A model generated the notes under the pieces. It was given only the letters and a program-made list of their open reading frames with translations. It was not told the DNA's origin and did no database searches. A program made the translations under genes and the position numbers. A stretch of DNA of 64,000 nt from assembly GCA_031216915.1 (NCBI GenBank), contig CM062297.1, positions 530,184,971 to 530,248,970 of the forward strand, written 5' to 3'. This DNA comes from Pictodentalium vernedei. Its lineage: Eukaryota > Mollusca > Scaphopoda > Dentaliida > Dentaliidae. Of the stretch, positions 22,649 to 32,442 are shown one piece after another (position 1 is the stretch's first letter; each line of letters begins with the position of its first letter).

Positions 22649-22916
22649 GAATCTCCCATGCTTTTGGAATATTTTTTGAAATTTTTTTATTGAAATTTCT
22701 TGGGAGTTTAGCTTAGTTATAGAATGTTTATTCTGTTATCCCCATGGTTACGTCCTCACCCTTGGGGTGTTTAGGCATTTTTGGTAATGCATCTACCATC
22801 TGATGTATTGCAGTTTCTTCTGTGGAAGATTCTGTTTTATATCCGATAGTTTTTAAAATTGGTTACTGACTTCGGGCCGTGTTTTTCAGTGCCTGGAGTC
22901 TTGTTTCCAGTTTTTA

Positions 22917-24101
22917 TTATACCCTCACTTTCGAAGAAAATGGGGGTATACTGGATTACATGCTTCCCTCCGTCTGTCTGTCTGGGCCAACATTGGGGGT
23001 TTAGGGGATATTATTATTAGGGGCTACCTCCAAATTAAGGTAGTGTTAGGGTTAGGAGTGGGGTGGGGTGGGGTTAGGGGTAGCCTCAGAGTAGGGCTTA
23101 AGGTTGGGGAGGGTTAGGTCCCGGGGGGGGGGGGGGGGTAGTTTTAGTAGCCCCTAAACCGAAAAATTGCTCCTAATCCTATTGGTTTGGCTTGGGTGGG
23201 GTTGGGTCAGGTGTGGGATTAGGGGTAGCCCAGAGTAGGGCTTAAGGTTGGGGGGGGTTAGGTCCTGGGGTGGGTGGGGGTTAGGGTCAGGGTGAGCTTT
23301 CAAGGTTTAGGGTCAGGGTGGGGTAGGGTTAGGGTGTGGTCTTTGGGTGGAGGGGTGGGGTTCTGGGTAAAATAAGGTTTTGGACGTACAAAATGTTTTT
23401 TTTGGTAGCCCATAAACCCGAAATGTTGGAGCGTCCATCTGTCAGTCCGTGCATCCATGTGTGAGTCTGTCCGAGAATATTCATAACTTTAGTAAATTAT
23501 TATTTTTTATAATATTTGTTGGTCATAGGTATGCCCACACTAGTTATTTTTTTTTTTTTTTTTATTGCTTGTTCACTTAGAAATTGTGTCCGTCCGAGCC
23601 AAATTTTGTCTGTATCTCGGGCATCGAATGTTCTATTGCAATGAAATTTGCCATGAACACTGCTTATGGTATAGGCTTTAAAAAAAGGATTCAACGATAT
23701 TTCTCACTTTCTTCTTTTTAGAGTTATCCCCCTTTTTTGACTTCGAAATTGTAGGAAATAGACATTATTTGTCTGTTCAGCCTGTATCTCAGGTATGGGT
23801 TATCGGATTTCAGTGAAATATGGCATGCAGTTTGCCTATGACAAAGGCTTCAGCCTCATTGCATAAAACTTCCAAACACCAAACAATTTACCATACCTTT
23901 TGTCTTAGAAATTGTTGAAAACTTTCGAAGAAAATGGGAGGGGGAGAGGAGGGGGGGGCTGTGTATACTGGATTGCTTCCATCCATTTGTGCATCCCTCT
24001 GTATGAGAATATTCATAAATAATATTTGTTGGTCATAGGTATGCCCACACTAGGCGGTACACCATGTGGGGGTATGCACCTGACGAAAGTCCAGCTCTTG
24101 T
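22917..24101 (+). mobile_element. F7 Helentron-like element (TATACCCTCACTTTCG family)
   Basis: Start TTATACCCTCACTTTCGAAG has an inverted partner (GGGGGTATA) and CCGTCTGTCTGTCTGG. A G-rich tract (about 23030-23390) of GGGTTAGGGG-like sequence follows, then two units with 'cagtgaaatatggcatgca'. The 3' end CATGTGGGGGTATGCACCTG mirrors the start, and GACGAAAGTCCAGCTCTTG closes it. DIRS sequence resumes after 24101. A second partial start motif at about 23926 suggests internal duplication. Confidence 0.55.
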
Positions 24102-24211
24102 TGACTTTTGTTTATGTTGACAACGGTTACTTTCTATTAGTAATTCCTTGTCTTCTGTTAGGTTTATTATGTAGTCAGATACATTAATATACTCCGTAAG
24201 TGTAACATTAA

Positions 24212-25703
24212 TTTTTAGCTCAACTTTGGTGAAGCCAAATTTGAGCTTATGCCATGGCCAGTCATCCGTCGTCCGTCTGGCCGTCAACAATTCAATACGG
24301 CTCGGGCTAGAGGCCATATTTATGAACCGATTTTTACGAAACTTCAAGGGTACCTTTTGTATCACCGGGAGACGAGAAGGTGTGTTTTTGGGTCCGGTCC
24401 GAAATTCAAGATGGCTGATGGCAGCCATTTTATACAAAATTAGGTGCAATCAGATTTTTGCACAGAACTTCCATATAAAAGCACTGATTTGAATAATTTT
24501 TTGTGTGAATGTTTAGTATCATGGGATACATCACATATAATACGGGTTTTTTTCTCATGCGTAAATTATGCAAATTAGACTAACTTTGATGTATTTAGTG
24601 TTACTTTCAGCACTATAAGTGCAAATGCCAATACAGCTTGGGCTAGAGGCCGTATTTATGAACCGATCTTTACGAAACGTCTTGAGTACCTATTGTTATC
24701 ACCTTGGGACGAGAACGAGTGTTTCTGGTTGCGGTCCAAAATTCAAGATGGCTGCCAGTGGCCATTTTGTACCGAAATTAGGTCTAATCAGTTTTTTGTA
24801 CACAACTTCTATACGGCTCTGGCTAGAGGCCGTATTTATGAACCGATCTTTATGAAACTTCTTGGGTACCTTTGTTATGACTGTGGGATGAGAACAAGTG
24901 TTTTTGGGTGTGGTCCGAAATTCAAGATGGCCACCAGCAGCCATTTTGTACCAAAATTAGTGGAATCTGTCTTTTGTACAGAACGTCTGTATGAAAGTTC
25001 TGATTTGAATAAATTTTTGTATGAATGTTTAGTAACATGGAATACATCACATATAGTACGGGTTTTTTTCTCGTGCAGAAATTATGCAAATGAGATGAAC
25101 TTTGATTTATTCAGTGCTACTTGTACACTGTCAGTGCACATGTCAATACGGCTCAGGCTAGAGGCTGTATTTATCAACTGATCTTCACGAAACTTCTTGG
25201 GTACTTTTGTTATCACCTTGGGACGAGAATGAGTGTTTCTGGGTGCGGTCCAAAATTCAAGATGGCTGCCAGTGGCCATTTTGTAGCGAAATTAGGTCCA
25301 ATCAGTTTTTTGTCACAACTTCTATACAGCTTGTATTTATGAACTGATCTTCACGAAACTTCTTGGGTACCTTTGTTTTCACCTTGGGACAGGAGCGAGT
25401 GTGTTTTGGGGTGCCTTTGTTATCACTGTGCGATGAGAACAAATATTTTGGGGTTCAGTCAGACCCACTCTGGGACTCAAAGATTTCTTTTCTAGTTTAG
25501 CATCTGACTGTCACCCACCTTTACAATACTTTACCTATTCATTTGTTACAGGCTACGTTCAGTATTTATGTACAGACCGTTACAATACTTTATATGTACC
25601 TTTGTTATCAGGTCATTACCTAGATGTTTGTCATTGCTGTGTCACGTACTATACATGTACATGTCTTAACAATTTGAGCTACAGTGTCATTGACACTTTC
25701 ATT
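24212..25703 (+). mobile_element. F3 Helentron-like element
   Basis: Start TTTTTAGCTCAACTTTGGTG folds on CCAAATTTGAGCT, followed by GTCATCCGTCGTCCGTC. Core units of about 180 bp contain 'ctcgggctagaggccatatt', 'tatgaaccgatctttacgaa' and 'aaattcaagatggctgcc...ggccattttgtac'. The 3' end is AATTTGAGCTACAGTGTCATTGACAC-TTTCATT, which is the F2 type 3' hairpin with an F3 head and core. It interrupts DIRS copy B. Frames such as 24693-25181 (162 aa) are repeat read-through. Confidence 0.7.
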
Positions 25704-25759
25704 AGAATTGTTTTCAAATGTTTGTCCACACTTAGGCTTTTAGGGGTTCCCTTTGAGGT

Positions 25760-26470
25760 CAAATGTTGTGTATAACGTTCGTCAGTCGGAGCATACGTCC
25801 ACTGCGCCTGTTCAGAATGCTCCATCTCATAGGCAGCCGGCGCCGGCTAGTCTAGTGGCTTCCTCTTCTACACGCCAGCACACATGACCACACCTTGGCT
25901 TTGTGACCTCAGATATCCAGATTGCTTCACCGACAAAGGATTTGATGTCGTCTAGGTCACACCATCCAGTAGCCAGGGACACGAGGCCTCACCAGTCGGG
26001 ACGTAAGCATAAAAGGATTGTGCAGGACATACCGTCCCAGGAGCTTCCAGCGGTTAAGCAACGCAAGACCGCAGCTCCATAGGCCTCCGTGACGGACTTG
26101 CTACCACAGATAGCACAACTCATCGCAGCAACCTACGGAACATCCTTCAACAGTTTCAGATCAGGAACTGTCGGATGAAGCTGAGTCGGTCCGTTCCTAT
26201 GCAGGGTCAGAGAGGGACGACGGAGATTCTAATCTGGTCCAGTCGGATGGTGAAAAGGAAACTACGGAGCTGGATTTTTCCCTTCTGGAACAACATAAGG
26301 TGGCGATGGACTTAATCCGTCAACACCTTCAGATGTTCCATCGGACCAAAGTGCTGCGATACAGGATAAGAGACCGATAGCGTCATTGGATACTGACTTT
26401 TTTGGCCGGATTAAGGAAGATGTACCTGAGTATCCGGTCCAGTCCAGTCCAGCAATGTCTCATGGACGTT
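25760..26470 (+). pseudogene. gag-like N-terminal region, DIRS copy B
   Basis: Broken frames encode ASSSTRQHT, HHPVARDTRPHQSGR and QELPAVKQRKTAAP, matching copy A. An in-frame TGA follows 'cgccagcacaca'. No initiation codon is proposed because the 5' end of the ORF is uncertain. Confidence 0.6.
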
Positions 26471-26476
26471 TGAATT

Positions 26477-27275
26477 GTGAATGACGCTATTTTTAAATTA
26501 TCCTCTAAGACAGGCAAAACCAGTTTCTTATCTCAACAAGCTCTACATCTGCCGTTCATCAACAATAAGAATAGATTTGCTACGGCAGGAAAGGATGTGC
26601 CGAGAGTTCCTCTGCATTTAGACGACCAGGCTGGAGACTTGTCCTTACCGGCGTCTATGTCGATTCTTCCTAGTACTTTGGAGACGACGATCTCATCTAA
26701 CAGAGCCAGTTTAGATGCATTCTCATACGCAGATCACCTTACCAGAGCGTTAGCTCAACGTCTCGATGGTAAAGAATTCCAGATGTTCAAACTTCCTTGA
26801 GAGTTCTTTCTAGGGCAATTGCATATTCCACGTATAACTCCGTCCTATCAGTGGTAAATTTGGAGTTAGACGTGATGCTGCCATGGCTTCATCCAGTATG
26901 GTGGATTCTAAGGTGAGAAACTCTCTTCGAGTCGCTCCGGTTTCTGGAGAATTTCTCTTTGATGGTAAGCTTTCATTAATCTATGAACAGATTACCAAGA
27001 AAGCTTCAGATTCTATGCTCTTTCAGTCCATTTCTAAGAAATCAGACTCGGCAGAGAGGAGTAAGTCCGGAGTTTCTGGAGCGAATGCGTCCAAGGGAGG
27101 CTCCTATAAGGGATATAAAAAATCCTCCAGCTCTTACTCCAGAGACCGTCAGAGTAGCGACTCAGGAAGGGGATGTAATTCTGGCCGAGACAACCAGTCA
27201 GCTGCTCCTAGGTCGACTGGTAGAGGCGCTGCACGGGGAGGACGTAGTTTCTCTTCCCGCAGGTCCAGGAGGTGA
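26477..27275 (+). pseudogene. gag-like ORF, central and C-terminal part, DIRS copy B
   Basis: Two frames (26477-26800, 107 aa; 26883-27275, 130 aa) are offset by a frameshift. The first is neutral and helical-looking (ALAQRLDGKEFQMFKLP). The second ends in a strongly basic Ser/Gly/Arg tail (GAARGGRSFSSRRSRR), consistent with nucleic-acid binding. No zinc knuckle is visible. By position and neighbours it is the gag-like protein of a DIRS element; its role in RNA packaging is inferred from the family. Confidence 0.7.
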
Positions 27276-27289
27276 TGGTCAGGACCTCT

Positions 27290-28140
27290 ATTGCGGTCCA
27301 GTGGGCGGAAGGCTGTCAAGGTTTTTGACCAATTGGTTGTCAATTACGGACGAACGATGGGTATAGGAAGTTATCTCGGAAGGCCTAAAATTATCCTACC
27401 GAGAAAAACCTCCGTTAACACGAAGTTCACGATGGACTCCGCTTTCGTCCATCCTTCAAAAGAGAGATTTGCTTCTATCAGAGGTGCAATCTCTTCTGGA
27501 GAAGAATGCAATAGAGGTCCAGGAATCCCTGGGTTTTTACAGTCTCCTGTTCCTGGTACCGCAAACCAGACGGCTCGTTCCGTCCAGTTATAGATCTCAG
27601 CTGGATAAACAAACTGATTGTGGCTCCAAAGTTTTATATGGAGACCATTCGATCGGTGAGAGCAAGCATTCGAGTGAACGATTATGCAGCGAGCATAGAT
27701 CTCAAGAATGCGTACTTTCATGTCATGGTACATCCGGCATTCAGAAAGTACCTTCCTAGGAGTCGTTTATCAGTTCTGAGCGATGTGCTTCGGACTCAAT
27801 CTAGCACCCTGGGCTTTCACTCGAATAATGAACTTGGTAATGACTTATTTCTGAGCTCATTCGTCTGCGGTAACGTCGGCCTACTTAGACGACATTCTTC
27901 AGAGATACGGCGACAGATTAGCTCTTCAGAACAATGTTCAGAGTCTGCTTCAATTGCTCCGACGTCTTGGTTTCATCATAAACGAAAAGAAGTCAGATCT
28001 AGTTCCGTCCAAGTCGTTCATTCACTTGGGAATGAGCTTCGAGACTCACAACAATCTGGTTCGTCTTCCGTTACCCAGACCGAAATTAGTCAGTTGTTAT
28101 GCTTTTGTCTACACTGATGTAGTAACAGTGAGAGAATTCA
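27290..28140 (+). pseudogene. reverse transcriptase domain, DIRS copy B
   Basis: RT copies element RNA into DNA in the cytoplasm or particle. The fragments lie in several frames: VQSLLEKNAIEVQES near 27485, ASIDLKNAYFHVMVHP at about 27692-27735 (motif A aspartate, residue 27 of the 27620 frame), and the catalytic Y-L-D-D box at 27882-27893 in a different frame. GFIINEKKSDLVPSKSFIHL and GMSFETHNNLVRLP follow. At least three frameshifts separate the pieces, so it is inactive although its catalytic aspartates remain. Confidence 0.88.
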
Positions 28141-28141
28141 T

Positions 28142-29473
28142 GTGACTGATGGGTTTGTACAGAGCCACGGCAGACCTTATTCCGATGGGGCGCTTAGGCA
28201 CACGTCCACTCCAGATATTTTTCACTCAGACTTGGAGTGTGAAGACTCATTCACTCAAAACACGTATCATATCGAACCAAGTAAAACAAGAGATTCAGAC
28301 TTGGGCAGATATTCAGTGGTTGACTCAGGGAGTTCGGTTTTTACTATTATGACGGATGGGAGTCAAACAGGTTGGGATGCGATATTGAGCCCAACAGATT
28401 TGAGGTGCCATGGTCTTTGGGATCTGAACAAGCACATAAGCATCAAAGAGATGATGTCAAATTGGCTTACGCTACGTCATTGGATGAACATAATTCAGAA
28501 TTCACATGTTCAAATACTGTCGGACAATTCAATGGTGGTAGCGTACATTTGGAACCAGGGAGGCACTCATTCCATTCTGTTATTCAACTTAACGGAAAGA
28601 ATCCTCCTGTTTGTTCTAGAGCATCATGTTCTTCTGTCGATCCGTCATATTCCGGGTCGTCAGAACGTTCTAGCGGACTCGCTCTCTCGGAAAGGTTGCA
28701 TGTTGCCATCAGAATGGACTCTCAACAAGCGAGTATTCAATCAGTTTTGCTACCAATGGGATCGTCCAATGATAGACTCTCTTGCGAAGCATCTCAACAA
28801 TCAGTTGCAGACGTACGTGTCGCCATGCCCAGATCCTCGAGCGTTCGCAGTAGACGCTCTCTCGATCTCTTGGGACGGAATGATAGAATACGCGTATACT
28901 CCAGCTCCGTTGATTCAACAGATATTGCTAAAAATCAAGCAATCTCACTGCAAGATTCTGTTGGTAGCAGAGACCATGGATAAATCTACTCAAGTGTCTG
29001 TTATGGGACATTCCTCGGAAACTTCCTCCATGGGAGGACCTCTCGCAGGGGAAATCAAGCACACTGCATCACAACCCACAAGGTCTCAACCTTCACGTAT
29101 TTCCGTTGTGCGGTCCTTCTTGCACGGCAAGCAATTTACAGGACGAGCTGTGGACGCAATTTCTAACTGTAGGAGGGCCTCCTCTTCGTTAAATTATGCA
29201 GCAAAGTGGAAGGTTTTCTCTCGTTGGTGTAGGGATCACTCCATTGATGTTCATGATCCCTCCATTCTGGACATTGCTAATTTTTTGGTCTACTTGTTTG
29301 ACGGACTCAAACTGCAGCCAGTAACTATTAAGGGTTATAGGTATATGCTATCGGATACTTATGCTCATCATGATAGCTTACAAATTGGATCTAATGTCTC
29401 TTTATCTAAATTAGTTAAAAACTTTTCGATAAATAGACCTAGAACCCTTAGGTTAATTCCTAAGTGGAATTGA
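28142..29473 (+). pseudogene. RNase H plus tyrosine recombinase N-terminal part, DIRS copy B
   Basis: The longest frame in the window (443 aa). RNase H acidic residues are visible at D72 (TDGS), E103 (SIKEM), D128 (SDNS) and D179 (ADSLS). The linker DALSISWDGMIEYAYTPAPL (about 238-257) is typical after RNase H in animal DIRS-type elements. From about residue 335 the helical DNA-binding arm of the recombinase begins (WKVFSRWCRDHSIDVHDPS, then FLVYLFDGLKLQPVTIKGYR). It ends at TGA 29471-29473, created by the duplication listed separately. The ATG shown is only the first in the frame; the true pol start lies upstream. Confidence 0.9.
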
Positions 29474-29554
29474 GCTAATGTCTCTTTATCTAAATTAGTT
29501 AAAAACTTTTCGATAAATAGACCTAGAACCCTTAGGTTAATTCCTAAGTGGAAT
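29391..29554 (+). repeat. 80-bp perfect tandem duplication inside the recombinase ORF
   Basis: Bases 29391-29470 repeat exactly at 29475-29554, separated by TGAG. The offset is 84 bp, a multiple of three, so the frame is kept, but the linker supplies an in-frame TGA. Copy C has a single unit at about 55084-55165. Confidence 0.92.
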
Positions 29555-29569
29555 TTAGCTTGGGTTCTT

Positions 29570-30225
29570 ATGAAGCTCAAAGAAGCTCCTTTTGAACCTC
29601 TTAACACTGTAGACTTCAAATTCTTCTCTTATAAGATAGCTTTTCTCTTAGCCTTCGCTTCCGCTAGAAGAGTTAGCGAGCTTTATGCTCTATCTGTTGA
29701 TGATTCTCACTATCGTAGTGTTGGTAATACTATTACTTTAACTACCAATGTGTGATTTCTGGCTAAGAATCAGGCTCCTAATAAGTACCCTGAGCCTATT
29801 GTTATCTTCCGTCCTCAGATGGCCGTAGGCCTTTGCTGTGTCCAGTTAGAGCTATGCGTATTTACAAACGCAGATCTGAGTTTATCAGAAACGGGCGAAA
29901 ACGTTTCTTTCTGTCTCTACTTCCTAATAGAAAAGACATTACGGTCCATTCTATTTCTAGGTGGGTTCACTTGGCTATTCGTACTGCTTATGAAAGTTTA
30001 TCTTCTACTCAGCAGTCCGTGCTTAAGATTTCAGCGCACGAAGTTAGAGCGCTGTCTACTTCTTGGGTTTATTCTAACCGTATTGCTATTACGGATCTGA
30101 TGAAGGCTGCATACTGGTCTCAGCCTTCTACTTTCACTAATTTTTACCTTAGAAATATTGAGTCTATTTCTGGTGACCTTAGATGTTTAGGTCCGTTATC
30201 TGTTGCTCAGAATGTCGTCCACTAA
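29570..30225 (+). pseudogene. tyrosine recombinase catalytic domain, DIRS copy B
   Basis: Two frames together hold the catalytic set. Arginine I is in SARRVSELYALS (residues 31-42 of the 29570 frame), which ends at a TGA near 29753. The second frame (29833-30225) has HEVR (H69, R72), W95 in AAYWSQ and the nucleophile Y105 in TFTNFYLR. A deletion of 8-9 bases near 29808, relative to copy C, shifts the frame. This enzyme class integrates the circular DNA without target duplications. Confidence 0.9.
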
Positions 30226-30851
30226 ACGGTTGCAACTATAGTTATGTAGGCTTTTTGTCCCAGCAGTGACTCTGTCCTGCTGCCCTCTTCGTTCTGTGAT
30301 GATTGACCCAGAGAAAGGGGAAGGGGTGGTGGTGGGGGGGGGGGGGGGGGGGGGGGGGGGGGTGACGGTGTTCCCTTATATTACCGGCTTTATAGTGAAA
30401 AGCAGGGGAATACCTCCTCCTGAGTCAGTAATTCCGAGTCGATGCTGGGATGGTTTTAAAGTGTAAAGCTAATGTCTATCTCATGTATGTAATATTTTTA
30501 AAGCGAAGCTCGGTGTGAAGCATTTGTATATGTCACGTGTCATACGAGCGTTAATATACAATCCTCGGACACTTTTAAATGAGTATAAAGAGTCTCATTC
30601 TCTGGACTATCTTTATTTATTGGCTTTCCTTTAAGAAATTAGTATAATGGGTTATACTTGATGTTAATAGAGATCATTGATGTTATTGTGCACAATTGCT
30701 GACTGGTAATGTGTCTTTCTTATTTTTAATAAACAAGAAAGATATATGTAAATCCTTTTTCTCCTTGAGGGGATAATTCTTTTTTTGTAATTGAGCCTAT
30801 TGGATTTTCCTTTATGTCCTAGGCCCTCCAGCCTTTTTTCTGTTCAGCTAA

Positions 30852-30934
30852 GTCTGGGTCATTGGTTACAGTATAAAAATATGAAAAAATTTATAGTAAT
30901 TTATATATTTTTTATACTTACCAATTACCCAGAC
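30852..30934 (+). repeat. internal complementary region, DIRS copy B
   Basis: It is the reverse complement of the copy's right outer end (31185-31238) joined to its left end (from 21412). The junction trinucleotide is ATG, matching CAT at the right end. The palindrome ACTGCGCATGCGCAGT follows in the right repeat at 31049-31064. Confidence 0.88.
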
Positions 30935-31238
30935 GGGGATGGCCCTCCCATGAGTTGGGAACTCATACCTCCCTGCTGATTATATAACATTTAGCAGGCA
31001 CTGGTTGTAAGAATGAGGCTTTGGCACCAGTTTCGGTACTTCCTTGACACTGCGCATGCGCAGTAGGTAAAAGTATGGACGACCATATAGGACATTAGAT
31101 TTTTTGATTTGGATGCAAATTTGGGGGATTGGGGGGTCAAAATTTGTGTTTGGCCCTGAATATTTAAGAGTTAGTACCAGCTAAGTCTGGGTCATTGGTA
31201 AGTATAAAAATTATATAAATTACTATAAATTTTTTCAT

Positions 31239-31370
31239 TTTCATCTTGTCTCTGGAACTACTGAGCTGACGTGAACCAAAACTTGGCAAGAAAGGTCTAT
31301 AGGAGGCCCTCTACAAACGATCCTCTTTTTGTTCCTGTTGGTTGGAAAATATGGCCACCAGAGACATTCT
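31239..31370 (+). repeat. F5 core, right flank of DIRS copy B
   Basis: It continues the F5 unit interrupted at 21411: 'tctggaactactgagctgac', 'gtgaaccaaaacttggcaag', 'ctctacaaacgatcctc', 'atatggccaccagag'. Confidence 0.7.
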
Positions 31371-31902
31371 GTTGAGATGAAAACAGCATGCTACTCTAGT
31401 CATGTGGCTGCAATGTGCAACCTTTGAGCAAAGTTTGTATGGAAAGATTGTCATATCTGACTGGCAACACATGCGGGATAAAGTTAAATTATGCCGTGTT
31501 GTGTTAATCATAACCTGTACTGTGTTAGCATATTTTTCAATTGCTGTAACCAAAAATATTGTGTGTTATTTCTGGGTCAGAGTCCAGCTACCCTAACTGG
31601 GAGAGGGGGCTTCATATTCAGTGGATATGCTTCATATCATCTTCGGAGTGAAATTATTTAGTTTGCACGGATATGATTTGTTGTCATTTATGGGAGGCAT
31701 TCTCCCATAAATTGTAACAAGATTAAGACATGTACAAATTTTGGTGACAAAAAATAGCTTTTCACTTCACCTGTTAACAATGCCTTGGACAAGTTAAAAA
31801 ATACCACTGTGATACATGAAAAATTTGGGAGTTATTTCCCTTTTTATTCTACATTTTAACTGGAAATCTTAATCTTTATACCATAACTTGAAGACTAGTT
31901 GT
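31371..31902. other. unassigned low-repeat DNA
   Basis: No element terminus, domain or credible exon seen. Frames of 64-80 aa have no recognisable similarity. Confidence 0.35.
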
Positions 31903-31910
31903 TGATCCAC

Positions 31911-32434
31911 TAGGGATCTGCAAATCACAAATGTTTTTTTCAAATCAAATCTCTAATCGAATCGTGTCTGATATTGAATCGAATCAAATCTTAAAAGACA
32001 AGTTATTTCATATTGCATCAAACAGAAGATATAGAACATTGTGATGGCCCTTACAAGACAGTGAACATACCAAACATCAATAAATAAATATTCTCTGAAG
32101 CACCATCGCTGAAACAGCTAGGCCTATTATCCCTAGTTTTAGTTTTTTGAAGGCTAAACTTGTTACTATTCATCTTGAGAACGTGAATAGTAACAAGTAA
32201 AGCCTTCAAAAACTAAAACTATGGATAATGTTTCTGGGGAAAATTCACTACAACCTAACAATTAAACATTGTCAATGAGTGAATTGTCTAACAACAATTT
32301 TATCCAATTTTTGTTGAAAATGTAACAAATTAGTATGAGAGATTTGAAAAAATTGAATCTTGAGACTGATTCGGGTTCAGTCTCAAAGCAGATGTATAGT
32401 ATCGATATCGAATTGAATATTTTGCAGGACCCTA
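31911..32434. mobile_element. non-autonomous hAT element with perfect 8-bp target duplication
   Basis: Terminal inverted repeats TAGGGATCTGCAAATC and, from the right, TAGGGTCCTGCAAAAT. The flanks TGATCCAC (31903-31910 and 32435-32442) are identical, the 8-bp duplication typical of hAT transposases. Internal ATCGAATCGTGTCTGATATTG is also hAT-like. At 524 bp with no ORF, it depends on a transposase from elsewhere. Confidence 0.88.
32126..32229. repeat. 47-bp-arm hairpin inside the hAT element
   Basis: The left arm ATTATCCCTAGTTTTAG...TTGTTACTATTCA pairs with TGAATAGTAACAAGT...CTAAAACTATGGATAAT around an 11-base loop, with few mismatches. Confidence 0.88.
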
Positions 32435-32442
32435 TGATCCAC

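Larger units (their letters stand above)
21412..31238 (+). mobile_element. DIRS1-like retroelement, copy B (most complete)
   Basis: It starts ATTTTTATACTGTAACCAATG after an F5 flank ending AAATCACAT and ends ATTTTTTCAT before F5 sequence TTTCATCTTGTCTCTGGAAC. The two flanks join into the intact F5 unit. The order is left repeat, gag, RT, RNase H, tyrosine recombinase, G-run, internal complementary region (30852-30934), right repeat. Three younger elements interrupt its 5' untranslated part: 21944-22648, 22917-24101 and 24212-25703. Without them it is about 5.1 kb. All ORFs are broken. Confidence 0.92.

Noticed and set aside
23030-23390. Interstitial telomere
   Set aside because: No regular TTAGGG hexamer array; lies inside an F7 element between identifiable termini.
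24693-25181. 162-aa frame
   Set aside because: Read-through of F3 core units; the same peptides repeat with the period of the DNA repeat.
28372-28983. 203-aa frame overlapping RNase H
   Set aside because: Shadow of the RNase H/recombinase frame; Ser-rich with no domain.
25760-30225. Retrovirus or LTR retrotransposon
   Set aside because: No long terminal repeats, no DDE integrase and no protease seen; the tyrosine recombinase, inverted ends and internal complementary region make it DIRS.
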